DNA from: VRUE01 sp963697915
GTDB lineage: Bacteria; Actinomycetota; Thermoleophilia; Solirubrobacterales; 70-9
Assembly: GCA_963697915.1 (NCBI GenBank)
Contig: OY969103.1
Span: 620,001-684,000 of the forward strand
Direction of reading: 5' to 3'
DNA length: 64,000 bases
Below, in pieces: positions 50,513 through 59,692 of this stretch. The first letter of the stretch is position 1. Every line of letters starts with the position of its first letter. The position numbers and the translations under genes were made by a program. The notes beneath the pieces are model-generated. The model saw nothing but the letters and a program-made list of their open reading frames with translations. It searched no databases and had not been told where the DNA came from.

Positions 50513-50724
50513 TGATCCACCTGCACCGCATCGGCAGCTCGCACGCCGAGTTCGACCTCAACCCCGACCTGATCGCGACGGTCGAGCCGACCCCGGACAC
50601 GGTCGTGACGCTGACCACCGGCTCGAAGCTGGTCGTCGCCGAGTCGCCGGAAGCGGTGACCGCGGCGATCCGCGAGTGGCGCGTCGGAATCCTCGAGCGC
50701 GCCCTGCAGCGGACGGAGCGATGA
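50512..50724 (+). CDS. flbD: FlbD-family flagellar protein
   Basis: 70 residues. IHLHRIGSSHAEFDLNPDLIATVEPTPDTVVTLTTGSKLVVAESPEAV matches the small FlbD family found between flgE and motA in Gram-positive clusters. Its exact role is unknown. It overlaps the flgE stop by TGATG and motA by 4 nt. Confidence 0.88.
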   Translation: MIHLHRIGSSHAEFDLNPDLIATVEPTPDTVVTLTTGSKLVVAESPEAVTAAIREWRVGILERALQRTER

Positions 50725-51542
50725 AGGCCGCAACCGCCATCGGGATCGCCGTCGCCTTCGTCGGGCTGCTGATCGGCGCGATGCTGGAGGGCAGCACGAT
50801 CACCGCCTTCCTCAACCTGCCGGCGGCCCTGATCGTGCTCGGCGGCACCGCCGGCGCCACCCTGGCCGCAACCTCGATGGAGGCGATGAGACGGGTACCG
50901 GCGCTGTACCGGATTGCCTTCCGCGCCCCCCAGCGGGACCTCGGCGCCCGCGTCGAGCTGCTCGTCTCCTTCGCCGACAAGGCGCGCCGTGACGGTCTGC
51001 TGGCGCTGGAGGCGCAGATCGACGAGCTCGACGACGAGTTCACCCGCAAGGGGATGCAGCTCGTCGTCGACGGCACCGAACCGGAGCTCGTCCTGCAGGT
51101 GCTCGAGAACGAGATCGACGGCACCAGCGCCCGCCACTCCGCCGACCGCGCCGTCTTCGAGCGGGCCGGCGGCTTCGCCCCGACGATGGGGATCATCGGC
51201 ACCGTGATGGGCCTCGTGCACGTGCTCGAGAACCTCGACGCGCCCGAGACCCTCGGCCCGGCGATCGCGGGCGCCTTCATCGCCACCCTCTACGGCGTCG
51301 CCTCGGCGAACGTGGTCTTCCTGCCGGTCGCCAACAAGCTCAAGCAGATCACCGAAGCGGAGACGGCGCTGCGCGAGTTGACGATCGAGGGCGTGCTGGC
51401 GATCCAGGCCGGCGACAACCCGCGCATCGTCGCCGAGAAGCTGCTCGCCTTCGTGCCGCCGGAGCAGCGCCGCACGGCGCAGGAGCCGCAGGCCGGCGCC
51501 CGGCCGCTGGCCGAACCGCAGACCGCGAGGGCGACCGCCTGA
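50721..51542 (+). CDS. motA: Flagellar motor stator protein MotA
   Basis: 273 residues. Four membrane helices in the MotA arrangement (two near the start, two near 145-210), with the conserved APTMGIIGTVMGLVHVLENL and IAGAFIATLYGVASANVVFLPVANKLK. With MotB it forms the ion-driven stator. The C-terminal tail is Pro/Ala-rich. It is coupled to motB by a one-base overlap. Confidence 0.95.
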   Translation: MKAATAIGIAVAFVGLLIGAMLEGSTITAFLNLPAALIVLGGTAGATLAATSMEAMRRVPALYRIAFRAPQRDLGARVELLVSFADKARRDGLLALEAQIDELDDEFTRKGMQLVVDGTEPELVLQVLENEIDGTSARHSADRAVFERAGGFAPTMGIIGTVMGLVHVLENLDAPETLGPAIAGAFIATLYGVASANVVFLPVANKLKQITEAETALRELTIEGVLAIQAGDNPRIVAEKLLAFVPPEQRRTAQEPQAGARPLAEPQTARATA

Positions 51543-52384
51543 TGACCACCCAGGTAAGCCGCAATCGCAGGCGCAGCCGCCGTCGCCGCGGCGACGCCCC
51601 CGAGCACGACGACAACGAGCGCTGGCTGCTCAGCTACGCCGACATGATCACGCTGCTGATGGCGCTGTTCATGGTGCTGTTCTCGATTTCCTCGGTCAAC
51701 GTCTCCAAATTCGAGACGCTGAAAGCGTCCCTGCAGAACGCCTTCACGCCGAAGGTACTCGACGGCGGCGGCTCGATCCTCCCCGGCGGCGGCGCCGCCC
51801 AGACGACCGGGCCGCAGCCGCCGGTCGCGGCGGTGATCCCGCCGGCGATGGAAAGCGGCGCCGAAGACAGCGCCGGCGACGCGGCGGCCGCAGAGCAGGA
51901 CGAGTTCGCCGAGCTCAAACGGCGGCTCGACTCCTACGCGCGCGAGAACGGCTTCTCGACCTCGATCGAGACGATGATCCGCCGCCGCGGGCTGGTCATC
52001 CGGCTGCTCACCGACCGCGTCCTCTTCGACTCCGGAAGCGTCCTGCTGCGGTCCGCCTCGACCCCGTTGCTGGAGCAGATCGCGAAGCTCGTCAACCTCG
52101 ACGGCAGCCACCCGATCTCGATCGAGGGCCACACCGACACGGTGCCGATCGCGACCGGGCAGTTCCCCAGCAACTGGGAGCTCTCCAGCGCCCGCGCCGC
52201 CAGCGTCGTGCGCTTCATGATCGGCGAGGCGGTCGTCCCGGAGCGCCTCGAAGCGACCGGGCTGGCCTGGCTGCGCCCGATCGCGAGCAACGAGACCGCC
52301 GCGGGCCGCTCGCGCAACCGGCGGGTGGAGATCGTGCTGCTGCGAACCGGATACGCACCCGAAGGAGGACCGACAGGCCTATGA
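51542..52384 (+). CDS. motB: Flagellar motor stator protein MotB
   Basis: 280 residues. One membrane helix carries the essential Asp in WLLSYADMITLLMALFMVLF (near 40), followed by a linker and an OmpA-like peptidoglycan-binding domain (ISIEGHTDTVPIATGQFPSNWELSSARAASV, then RSRNRRVEIVLL). It anchors MotA to the wall. Residues in the helix do not decide clearly between proton and sodium use. Confidence 0.95.
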   Translation: MTTQVSRNRRRSRRRRGDAPEHDDNERWLLSYADMITLLMALFMVLFSISSVNVSKFETLKASLQNAFTPKVLDGGGSILPGGGAAQTTGPQPPVAAVIPPAMESGAEDSAGDAAAAEQDEFAELKRRLDSYARENGFSTSIETMIRRRGLVIRLLTDRVLFDSGSVLLRSASTPLLEQIAKLVNLDGSHPISIEGHTDTVPIATGQFPSNWELSSARAASVVRFMIGEAVVPERLEATGLAWLRPIASNETAAGRSRNRRVEIVLLRTGYAPEGGPTGL

Positions 52385-52806
52385 AGGGCAAGCTGAAAGT
52401 GATCGCGGTCGTGCTGGCGCTGATCGCCGCCGGCGCCGCCTACAAATTCGTCCTCGCCGCGCCGGACGACACCCCGGGCAAGGTCAAGGGCCACGTCTAC
52501 GTGCTGCCGAAAGAGTTCGTGCTCAACCTCTCCGACGGCCGCTTCGCGAAGCTGACCGTCGCCCTCGTGCTCGAGCACGCGGTCGAAGGCGGTCACGGGG
52601 CGACGCCGCCGGAAGGCTTCGGCGCGCTCGAACAGGAGCCCCTGGTGCGAGGGATCGTCACCGACGCCCTCACCGGCGCCTCCGCCGCCGCGCTGACCTC
52701 GCCGCGCGGACGCAACGGGTTCGAGCGGCGGATCCGCGGCGCGATCCACCACAGCACCGACGTCGAGGCGAAGTCGGTGCTCTTCACCGACCTGGTGGTG
52801 CAATGA
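52381..52806 (+). CDS. fliL: Flagellar basal-body protein FliL
   Basis: 141 residues. A membrane helix (VIAVVLALIAAGAAYKFVL) is followed by a periplasmic-type domain with VYVLPKEFVLNLSDGRFAKLTVALVLEH, the FliL pattern. It supports stator function. Overlaps motB and fliN by 4 nt each. Confidence 0.9.
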   Translation: MKGKLKVIAVVLALIAAGAAYKFVLAAPDDTPGKVKGHVYVLPKEFVLNLSDGRFAKLTVALVLEHAVEGGHGATPPEGFGALEQEPLVRGIVTDALTGASAAALTSPRGRNGFERRIRGAIHHSTDVEAKSVLFTDLVVQ

Positions 52807-53207
52807 GCGAGGCGAGCGCGATGCGTTACGAGGAGCTGAGCCCGGTGGCGGGCGGCGCCGGCAATCCCGCCGACCTCGGCCGGCTGCACAACGTGCCGGT
52901 CGAGCTCGCGGTCGAGATCGGCCGCACCCGGATGACGATCGGCGAGGCGCTGGCGCTGGGGCCCGGCAGCATCGTCACCGTCGGCCGCCTCGCCGGCGAG
53001 CCGGTCGACCTGCTGGTCAACGGGCGGGTGATCGCCCGCGGCGAGATCGTCGCGATCGACGAGGAGCTGGGGCTGCGGATCACCGAGATCGCCTCCGCCG
53101 TGGTCGAGCCCGAGCCGCGGGGCGACCCCGAGCCGCGGGCCGAGCCCGAGCCGCAGGAACCGGAGGTGCCCGAGGCGGTGGTGGCCGAGGCCGAGAACCC
53201 AACCTAA
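52803..53207 (+). CDS. fliN: Flagellar motor switch protein FliN
   Basis: 134 residues. The SpoA/FliN domain (about 28-100) reads VPVELAVEIGRTRMTIGEALALGPGSIVTVGRLAGEPVDLLVNGRVIARGEIVAIDEELGLRI. A tail of about 35 residues consists of Glu/Pro repeats. It builds the C ring. Its stop codon TAA is also part of the TAAA -35 element of the next promoter. FliM also carries a second FliN-like domain. Confidence 0.9.
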   Translation: MSEASAMRYEELSPVAGGAGNPADLGRLHNVPVELAVEIGRTRMTIGEALALGPGSIVTVGRLAGEPVDLLVNGRVIARGEIVAIDEELGLRITEIASAVVEPEPRGDPEPRAEPEPQEPEVPEAVVAEAENPT

Positions 53208-53231
53208 AGCGCAGCGCCGCGCGGACGATTA
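53205..53231 (+). promoter_or_regulatory. Sigma-28-type promoter for fliO operon
   Basis: TAAA (53205-53208), 15 nt, GACGATTA (53224-53231). The -10 is identical to the fliJ one. A hairpin (53234-53261; 11 bp with one bulged C) fills the space up to the fliO ATG. Confidence 0.6.
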
Positions 53232-53263
53232 CCAGGGGCGATCCGACTCGGATCCGCCCCTAG

Positions 53264-53740
53264 ATGAAGCTGCTATCCGCTCCCTTCCTCGCTGCCGCGA
53301 GCCCGAATGGCGAGAGCGCTCCGCTCAACCTCGGGTCAGCCACCGACGCCTCCGCGGCCGGGGGCGGCAGCATCGTGCGCACGATCGTCGGCCTGGCGAT
53401 CGTGCTGGCGGTGATCTACGGCCTGCACTGGGTCCTCAAGCAGGTCAAGGCGAGCCGCGAGGAACGCAGCGAAGGCGAGGGCCTGAGCTCGGTGGCGACG
53501 CTGCCGCTCGGCCCGAATCGCTCGCTGCACGTCGTCCGCGCCGGCCGCGAGGTGCTCGTCGTCGGCAGCGCCGAGCACGGGGTCTCGCCGATCCGCGCCT
53601 ACTCCGAGGAGGAGGCGCGGGCGCTCGGCATCCTCGTCGTCGAGCCCGAGGACGCGGTCGTCGACGTCACCCCCCGCCGCGCCCTGCCGGCGCCGCGCGA
53701 GGCGCTGGCGACCCTGCGTGCCTGGACGGTGCGGGAGTGA
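53264..53740 (+). CDS. fliO: Flagellar biosynthesis protein FliO
   Basis: 158 residues. One membrane helix (IVRTIVGLAIVLAVIYGLHWVLKQ, about 42-66) and a cytoplasmic domain LSSVATLPLGPNRSLHVVRAGREVLVVGSAEHGVSPI, the FliO pattern. It helps FliP assemble. It starts after the sigma-28-type promoter and overlaps fliP by 4 nt. Confidence 0.88.
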   Translation: MKLLSAPFLAAASPNGESAPLNLGSATDASAAGGGSIVRTIVGLAIVLAVIYGLHWVLKQVKASREERSEGEGLSSVATLPLGPNRSLHVVRAGREVLVVGSAEHGVSPIRAYSEEEARALGILVVEPEDAVVDVTPRRALPAPREALATLRAWTVRE

Positions 53741-54372
53741 GCGCCGACGGCGGCAACGCAGTCCAACTGCTGCTGCTCGTCGCCGGCCTGACCCTGGTCC
53801 CGGCGCTGATCTTCACCACCACCGGCTTCACCCGCATCCTCATCGTCCTCGGCTTCGTCCGCACCGGCATCGGCGTGCCCACGGCGCCGCCGAACCAGGT
53901 GCTGGTCGGGATCGCCTTCTTCCTGACGATCTTCGTGATGGCGCCGACGCTGAGCGAAATCAAGGCCGAGGCGATCGATCCGCTCGCCGCCGACCGCATC
54001 AGCGACGTCAAGGCGCTCGAACGGGCCGAGGACCCGCTGCGCAAATTCATGTTCAAGCAGACGCGCGAGCAGGACCTCGAACTCTTCCTCGGCCTCGCCA
54101 ACGTCAAGGACCCGCGGACCCGCGCCGACGTGCCGACCTGGGTCCTGATCCCGGCCTTCATCACCAGCGAGCTGAAGACCGCCTTCCAGATCGGCTTCCT
54201 GATCTTCCTGCCGTTCCTAGTGATCGACCTGATCGTCAGCTCGACCCTGATGAGCATGGGGATGATCATGCTGCCGCCGGCCTTCATCTCACTGCCGTTC
54301 AAGATCCTGCTCTTCGTCCTCGTCGACGGCTGGAACCTGGTGATGCGCTCACTCGTGGAGAGCTTCGCGTGA
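53737..54372 (+). CDS. fliP: Flagellar export gate protein FliP
   Basis: 211 residues. TTTGFTRILIVLGFVRTGIG, PPNQVLVGIAFFLTIFVMAPTL, and PAFITSELKTAFQIGFLIFLPFLVIDLIV identify FliP. It lacks the cleavable signal peptide of the longer enterobacterial form; its first helix begins at residue 7. It forms the export gate with FliQ and FliR. Confidence 0.94.
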   Translation: MSADGGNAVQLLLLVAGLTLVPALIFTTTGFTRILIVLGFVRTGIGVPTAPPNQVLVGIAFFLTIFVMAPTLSEIKAEAIDPLAADRISDVKALERAEDPLRKFMFKQTREQDLELFLGLANVKDPRTRADVPTWVLIPAFITSELKTAFQIGFLIFLPFLVIDLIVSSTLMSMGMIMLPPAFISLPFKILLFVLVDGWNLVMRSLVESFA

Positions 54373-54641
54373 ACCAGGATCAGGTCACCAAGCTGGCGAT
54401 GGACGCGCTGCTGCTGGGGCTGAAGGTGGCGCTGCCGCTGCTGCTCGTCGGCCTCGTCTTCGGCCTCGTGATCAGCGTCTTCCAGGCGGTCACCCAGATC
54501 CAGGAGATGACGCTCTCGTTCATCCCGAAGATCCTCGCGATGGCGCTCGTGCTGATCGTCGCCGGCCCCTGGATGCTCGACCAGCTGGTCTTCTACACGC
54601 GCGACCTCTACGAATCGATCCCGGGGCTGGTGGGGCCGTGA
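54369..54641 (+). CDS. fliQ: Flagellar export gate protein FliQ
   Basis: 90 residues from GTG 54369. Two helices with LLLVGLVFGLVISVFQAVTQIQEMTLSFIPKILA, the FliQ signature. It overlaps fliP and fliR by 4 nt. A longer frame upstream of the GTG belongs to fliP in another phase. Confidence 0.94.
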   Translation: MNQDQVTKLAMDALLLGLKVALPLLLVGLVFGLVISVFQAVTQIQEMTLSFIPKILAMALVLIVAGPWMLDQLVFYTRDLYESIPGLVGP

Positions 54642-55417
54642 CCGAGAGCATCAACCAGCTCGGCCAGAACCACCTCGTCGGCTTCCTGCTCGTCCTCGCG
54701 CGGGTCGGGCCGCTGTTCGTGCTGGCGCCGATGTTCTCCTCGAAGATGATCCCGCCGCGGGCGCGCAGCGTGATCGCGGTGGCGCTGGCGATCGGGATCG
54801 CGCCGCTGGCCCTGGGGGACCAGACGGTCCCGGGCGAGCCGCTCGAGATCGCCGGCCTGGCCCTGAAGGAGATCCTGATCGGGACGGCCTTCGCCTTCAC
54901 CCTCGCCGTCCTCTTCGCCGCCGTGACCAGCGCCGGCTCGATCCTCGACACGCTGACCGGCTTCAGCTTCGGCGCGGTCGTCGACCCGATGTCGGGCGTC
55001 CAGTCGGGGCCGATCGTGCAGGTCTACTCGCTGGTCGCGGTCGCCGTGTTCATCGCGATCGGCGGCGACGCCTGGGTGATCCAGGGTCTCGCCCGCACCT
55101 ATGAAATCGTGCCGCTGCTGGAGATGCCGTCGCTGACGGCGCTCGTCGCCGGCGCCGTCGAGGCCTTCTCCGGGATCTTCGTCGCGGCGCTGGAAGTCGC
55201 GGCGCCGGTGCTGCTGGCGCTGGTCCTCACCGACGTCGCCTTCGGGGTCGTCTCCCGCGTCGTCCCCCAGCTCAACGTCTTCGCCGTCGGCTTCCCGGTC
55301 AAGATCGTCGTCGGCCTGCTCGTCGTCGGCGTCTCGCTGCCCTTCACCGCCGGCTGGCTCGCCGACGAGCTGGCGCTCAGCGTCGAATCGGCGCTGCACA
55401 GCCTGGAGGTGGCGTGA
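54638..55417 (+). CDS. fliR: Flagellar export gate protein FliR
   Basis: 259 residues with five or six helices. FLLVLARVGPLFVLAPMFSS, IGTAFAFTLAVLFAAVTSAGSILD and PQLNVFAVGFPVKIVVGLLVV identify FliR. It completes the FliPQR gate. It overlaps fliQ by 4 nt and flhB by one base. Confidence 0.93.
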   Translation: MTESINQLGQNHLVGFLLVLARVGPLFVLAPMFSSKMIPPRARSVIAVALAIGIAPLALGDQTVPGEPLEIAGLALKEILIGTAFAFTLAVLFAAVTSAGSILDTLTGFSFGAVVDPMSGVQSGPIVQVYSLVAVAVFIAIGGDAWVIQGLARTYEIVPLLEMPSLTALVAGAVEAFSGIFVAALEVAAPVLLALVLTDVAFGVVSRVVPQLNVFAVGFPVKIVVGLLVVGVSLPFTAGWLADELALSVESALHSLEVA

Positions 55418-56487
55418 TGTCCTCGGACCGCACCGAGAAGGCGACGCCGAAGCGCCGCCGCGAGGCCCGCAAGAAAGGGCAGGTCGCGCGCAGCTCCGAC
55501 CTCAACGGCGCCGTCGTCCTGCTGGCGGCGCTGGGGGCGATCAGCGCCTTCGGCCCGGGGATCGTCGACCGGCTCGGCGACTCGATGCGCCAGGCCTTCG
55601 TGCAGACGGCCGACCCCGGCATCGTCAGCGCCACCGGCCTCGGCACGCTGCTCGGCGACGCCGGCCTGACCGTCGCCGCCGGCGTCGCCCCGATCGCGAT
55701 GGCCTGCCTGCTCGCCGGGCTCGCCGCCAACCTCGCCCAGGTCGGCTTCACGCCGGCCGGCGCAGCCCTGAAACCGGACCCGAAACGGCTCGACCCGATC
55801 CAGAACGCGAAGAACGTCTTCGGCCTCAACGCACTGGTCGAGTCGGTGAAGAGCGTCACCAAGGTCGGGATCGTCGGCGGCATCGCGGCGCTGGCGCTGC
55901 TGCCCAACCTGGCCGACCTGGCGGCGCTGGTCGGGATCCCGCCCTCGGCGCTCAGCGCCGAGCTGAACGAGCGGATCGCCGTGATCGCCTGGCTCGCCGC
56001 CGCCGCCTACCTGGTGATCGCCGCCGCCGACGTCTTCTGGCAGCGACGCCGCCACGAGAAACAGCTGCGGATGCGCAAGGACGAGGTCAGGCGCGAGCAG
56101 AAAGACGAGGCGCTCTCACCCGAGCTGCGCGCCACCCTGCGCCGGCGCCAGTCGGAGATGTCGCGCGGCCGGATGATGGCGGCGGTGCTGGGCGCCGACG
56201 TCGTCGTCGCCAACCCGACCCACTTCTCGGTGGCGCTCAGCTACGACGGCTCGCGGCCGGCGCCGTTGGTCGTCGCCAAGGGCCAGGACCTGGTCGCGCT
56301 CGCGATCCGCCGCCTCGCCAAGGAGAACGGCATCCCGGTGGTCGAGAACCCGCCGCTGGCGCGCTCGCTCTACGACACGGTCAAGCTCGACGCGGAAATC
56401 CCCGAGGGCATGTACCGGGCGATCGCCGAGCTGCTCGCCTTCGTCTACCGCACCGCCGGCGGCGCGCCGAGGAGGGCCGCGGCGTGA
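55417..56487 (+). CDS. flhB: Flagellar export switch protein FlhB
   Basis: 356 residues. The N-terminal DRTEKATPKRRREARKKGQVARS, four membrane helices, and the self-cleavage site NPTH in VVVANPTHFSVALSYD (near 268) are all intact. FlhB switches export from hook to filament together with FliK. GTG at 55414 is in frame three bases earlier and is an alternative start. Confidence 0.95.
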   Translation: MSSDRTEKATPKRRREARKKGQVARSSDLNGAVVLLAALGAISAFGPGIVDRLGDSMRQAFVQTADPGIVSATGLGTLLGDAGLTVAAGVAPIAMACLLAGLAANLAQVGFTPAGAALKPDPKRLDPIQNAKNVFGLNALVESVKSVTKVGIVGGIAALALLPNLADLAALVGIPPSALSAELNERIAVIAWLAAAAYLVIAAADVFWQRRRHEKQLRMRKDEVRREQKDEALSPELRATLRRRQSEMSRGRMMAAVLGADVVVANPTHFSVALSYDGSRPAPLVVAKGQDLVALAIRRLAKENGIPVVENPPLARSLYDTVKLDAEIPEGMYRAIAELLAFVYRTAGGAPRRAAA

Positions 56488-58538
56488 GCAAGAACATGGG
56501 CCGCCTGCTCGCCCACGCCGACCTGCTCGCCGCGGTCGCGGTGGTGCTGGTCGTCGTGATGATGATCGTGCCGCTGCCGCCGATCGTCATCGACCTCTTC
56601 ATCACGCTCAACATCTCGGCCGCGATCGCGATCGTCGTCGCCACCCTCTACGTCCCCCGGGCCCTCGACTTTGCCGCCTTCCCCAGCCTGCTGCTGCTGA
56701 CGACGCTGTTCCGGCTCGCGATCAACGTCTCGGTGACCCGCCACATCCTCCTCAACGGCGAAGCCGGCGAGGTGGTCGAGGCGTTCGGCAGCTTCGTCGT
56801 CGGCGGCAACGTCGTCGTCGGCCTCGTCGTCTTCTTCATCCTCGTCGTGATCCAGTTCGTCGTCGTCACCAACGGCTCCGGCCGCGTCGCCGAGGTCGCG
56901 GCGCGCTTCACGCTCGACGCGATGCCGGGCAAGCAGATGGCGATCGACGCCGACCTCAACGCCGGGCAGATCACCGACCAGCAGGCGCACCAGCGGCGCG
57001 AAGACATCGCCCGCGAGGCCGACTTCTACGGGGCCATGGACGGCGCCTCGAAGTTCGTCAAAGGCGACGCGATCGCGGGCATCCTGATCGTCCTGATCAA
57101 CCTGCTGGGCGGGATCGTGATCGGCGTCCTGCAGCAGGGGATGCCGTTCTCCGAAGCAGCGTCCCACTACTCGCTGCTGACCGTCGGCGACGGGCTCTGC
57201 GCCCAGATCCCGGCGCTGCTGATCGCCGTCGCGTCGGGCATCATCGTCACCCGGGCCGGCTCCAAGCGCGACCTCGGCAACGACATCGCCGGCCAGATCC
57301 TCGCCCAGCCGAAGGCGCCGATGGTCGCGGCGGTGGTGATCTGCGCCTTCGCCCTCGTCCCCGGCCTGCCGAAACTGCCCTTCCTCTTGATCGGCGGCGC
57401 GCTCGCCTGCGTCGCCTATGCGATCAAGGATGGCCTGCCCGGCATCGTCGAGGCGAAGGAGGAGCCCGAGGCGGGACCGCCGCAGCTGCTGCCGGGGCCC
57501 GACCCGGCCAACGAGGCGCTGCAGATCGACCCGCTCGAGCTGGCGATCGGCTTCGGCCTGGTCCCGCTCGTCGACGAGAGCGCCGGCGGCGGCCTGATGG
57601 CGCGCGTGCGCGGCATCCGCAAGCAGATCGCGACCGAGCTGGGCACGGTGATCCCGCCGCTGCGCATCCACGACGAGATCGGCCTCGACTCGCACGAGTA
57701 CGCCTTCCGCGTGCGCGGCAGCGAGGTCGCGCGCGGGCGCCTGATGCCGGGCCACCAGCTGGCAATGGACGCCGACGAAGCGAGCGGGCAGCTCGCCGGC
57801 GTCGCCACCACCGAGCCGTCCTTCGGCCTGCCGGCGACCTGGATCCCCGACGCCTCCCGGGCCGAGGCCGAGGCGCTCGGCTACACGGTCGTCGACGGCG
57901 AATCGGTGGTCGCGACCCACCTCACCGAGACGATCCGGGCCCACGCCGCCGAGCTGCTCACCCGCCAGGAGACCCGCAAGCTGCTCGACGGGCTGAAGGA
58001 GACCAACGCCGCCGCCGTCGACGAGGTGGTGCCGGAGCAGCTCTCCCTGGGCGAGGTGCAGCGGGTGCTGCAGGCGCTGCTGCGCGAGGGGGTGCCGATC
58101 CGCGACCTCGGCGCGATCGTCGAGGCGATCGGCGACAAGTCGCGGCTCAGCCGCGACCCGGCGGTGCTCGCCGAGTACGCGCGCCAGGCGCTGGGGCGGA
58201 CGATCACCGCCCCCCACCTCGACGGCTCGATGAAGCTGCGGGCGATCTCGCTCGACCCGGCGATAGAGCAGGAGATCGGCGAGGCGATCACCCAGACCGC
58301 GGAGGGCGAGGTGCTGGCGATGGATCCCTCGCAGGCGCAGCACCTGCTCGCCGCCGTGCGCCGCCGGCTCGAGGGCGCCCTCGCCCAGGGCGGCCGCCCG
58401 GTGCTGCTCTGCTCGGCGCGCGCCCGCCGCCATCTTCGACAGCTCTGCGAGCAGTCACTGCCACAGCTGACGGTGTGTTCCTACAACGAGATCGTGCCCG
58501 GGGTCCGGGTCGAGAACATGGGGGTGGTCCAGGTATGA
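56484..58538 (+). CDS. flhA: Flagellar export protein FlhA
   Basis: 684 residues. Eight helices in the first 320 residues, with LRLAINVSVTRHILL, the FHIPEP-like core ARFTLDAMPGKQMAIDADLNAG, and ALLIAVASGIIVTRAG. The cytoplasmic domain docks chaperones (EIGLDSHEYAFRVRG). It overlaps flhB and flhF by 4 nt. Confidence 0.95.
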   Translation: MSKNMGRLLAHADLLAAVAVVLVVVMMIVPLPPIVIDLFITLNISAAIAIVVATLYVPRALDFAAFPSLLLLTTLFRLAINVSVTRHILLNGEAGEVVEAFGSFVVGGNVVVGLVVFFILVVIQFVVVTNGSGRVAEVAARFTLDAMPGKQMAIDADLNAGQITDQQAHQRREDIAREADFYGAMDGASKFVKGDAIAGILIVLINLLGGIVIGVLQQGMPFSEAASHYSLLTVGDGLCAQIPALLIAVASGIIVTRAGSKRDLGNDIAGQILAQPKAPMVAAVVICAFALVPGLPKLPFLLIGGALACVAYAIKDGLPGIVEAKEEPEAGPPQLLPGPDPANEALQIDPLELAIGFGLVPLVDESAGGGLMARVRGIRKQIATELGTVIPPLRIHDEIGLDSHEYAFRVRGSEVARGRLMPGHQLAMDADEASGQLAGVATTEPSFGLPATWIPDASRAEAEALGYTVVDGESVVATHLTETIRAHAAELLTRQETRKLLDGLKETNAAAVDEVVPEQLSLGEVQRVLQALLREGVPIRDLGAIVEAIGDKSRLSRDPAVLAEYARQALGRTITAPHLDGSMKLRAISLDPAIEQEIGEAITQTAEGEVLAMDPSQAQHLLAAVRRRLEGALAQGGRPVLLCSARARRHLRQLCEQSLPQLTVCSYNEIVPGVRVENMGVVQV

Positions 58539-59692
58539 GCGAGACGCTCGTTGCCGATGGTCAGGTCAAGACGTACAGGGGCGGCTCGATCGAGGAGCTG
58601 CTGCCGCGAATCCGCGCCGACCTCGGTCCCGGAGCCGTGATCCTGCGCCGACGCGAGGGGCTCTTCGGCGGAGTCGGCGGGTTCTTCCAGAAGAAATGCA
58701 TCGAGGTCGACGCCCGGGCCGGTGTGCCCGGGATCGACGTCTACGACGAAGCGCCGGACTACGACGACGAAGAGCCGAAAGAGGAGGTGCCGATCGCCGC
58801 GGACGACGGCGGCTGGCGGGCGACCGACGATCCTCCGCCGCTGCGCAACGACGCGGCGACGCGCGAGGGGCTCGCCAGCCCCGCTGTTCGGAAGCTGGTG
58901 GCGGAGGCGCAGCCGTTCGCGGATCTGCTGGGCGATCTCGGTGAGCCGACGCCGCCCGTCGAGCGCACGGTCAAGGCGGCGACGCTGGTCGAGGGGATGA
59001 TCGCCGCGGGGCTGGGCGCGGACTTGGCCGAGGAGATCGTCGACGCGGTGGTGGCGAGCTCGCTGCCGTTCGCGAACGCCGCGCGGCTACGGACCCTGGT
59101 CAAGGACCAGCTGGCGGCGCGGATCCCGGTCGCGCCGGCCCCCTCCCCCGGCCCGCGCTCGCTGGCCCTGGTCGGACCGGCGGGCGCCGGCAAGACCGCG
59201 GCGGCGGCCCGCATCTGCGCCGCCCACGCCGCCGCGGGCCAGGCGGTCACCTGCCTCGCGATCGCGCCCAGCGACGGCGGCGGCGCCCTGCGCGAGCTGC
59301 TCGCCGACGTCCCCGTCGACCTCCAGGTCAGCGAGACCCCCGCCGGAGCCCACAAGCTGGGCAACCTGGTGGTCGTCGACACGCCGCCCGCCTGGGGGCA
59401 GGCGCCGAGCCTGGGAGAGCTCGCGGCGGCCCTGACGGCGCTCGAGCTCGACGAGGTGCACGCGGTGATGCGGGCCGGGACCGCGGCGGCCGCCGGCGAG
59501 GAGCTGCTCACCGGCCTGGCGCCGTTGGCGCCCAATCGCCTGCTCGCGACCGGCCTCGGCGAGACCTCCCACCTCGGCTCGATCGCCGACCTCGCGATCC
59601 GCCGCGAGCTGCCGCTCAGCTACCTGGCCGACGGAGCTGACGCGATCGTCCCAGCCGAGGCGCGGGGCCTCGCCGCGAGGATCACCCCGTGA
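58535..59692 (+). CDS. flhF: FlhF-like SRP-type GTPase with degraded motifs
   Basis: 385 residues from ATG 58535. The N-terminal part resembles FlhF (VKTYRGGSIEELLPRIRADLGPGAVILRRREG). The GTPase part has P-loop VGPAGAGKTAAAARI, but motif G3 is VVDTPPAWG instead of DTAGR and G4 is LATGLGETSHLG instead of TKLDETT. The surrounding residues (LPLSYLADGADAIVP) still match FlhF. Loss of the TKLD Asp should remove guanine specificity. FlhF sets flagellar site and number in other bacteria. No flhG is next to it. Confidence 0.82.
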   Translation: MSETLVADGQVKTYRGGSIEELLPRIRADLGPGAVILRRREGLFGGVGGFFQKKCIEVDARAGVPGIDVYDEAPDYDDEEPKEEVPIAADDGGWRATDDPPPLRNDAATREGLASPAVRKLVAEAQPFADLLGDLGEPTPPVERTVKAATLVEGMIAAGLGADLAEEIVDAVVASSLPFANAARLRTLVKDQLAARIPVAPAPSPGPRSLALVGPAGAGKTAAAARICAAHAAAGQAVTCLAIAPSDGGGALRELLADVPVDLQVSETPAGAHKLGNLVVVDTPPAWGQAPSLGELAAALTALELDEVHAVMRAGTAAAAGEELLTGLAPLAPNRLLATGLGETSHLGSIADLAIRRELPLSYLADGADAIVPAEARGLAARITP

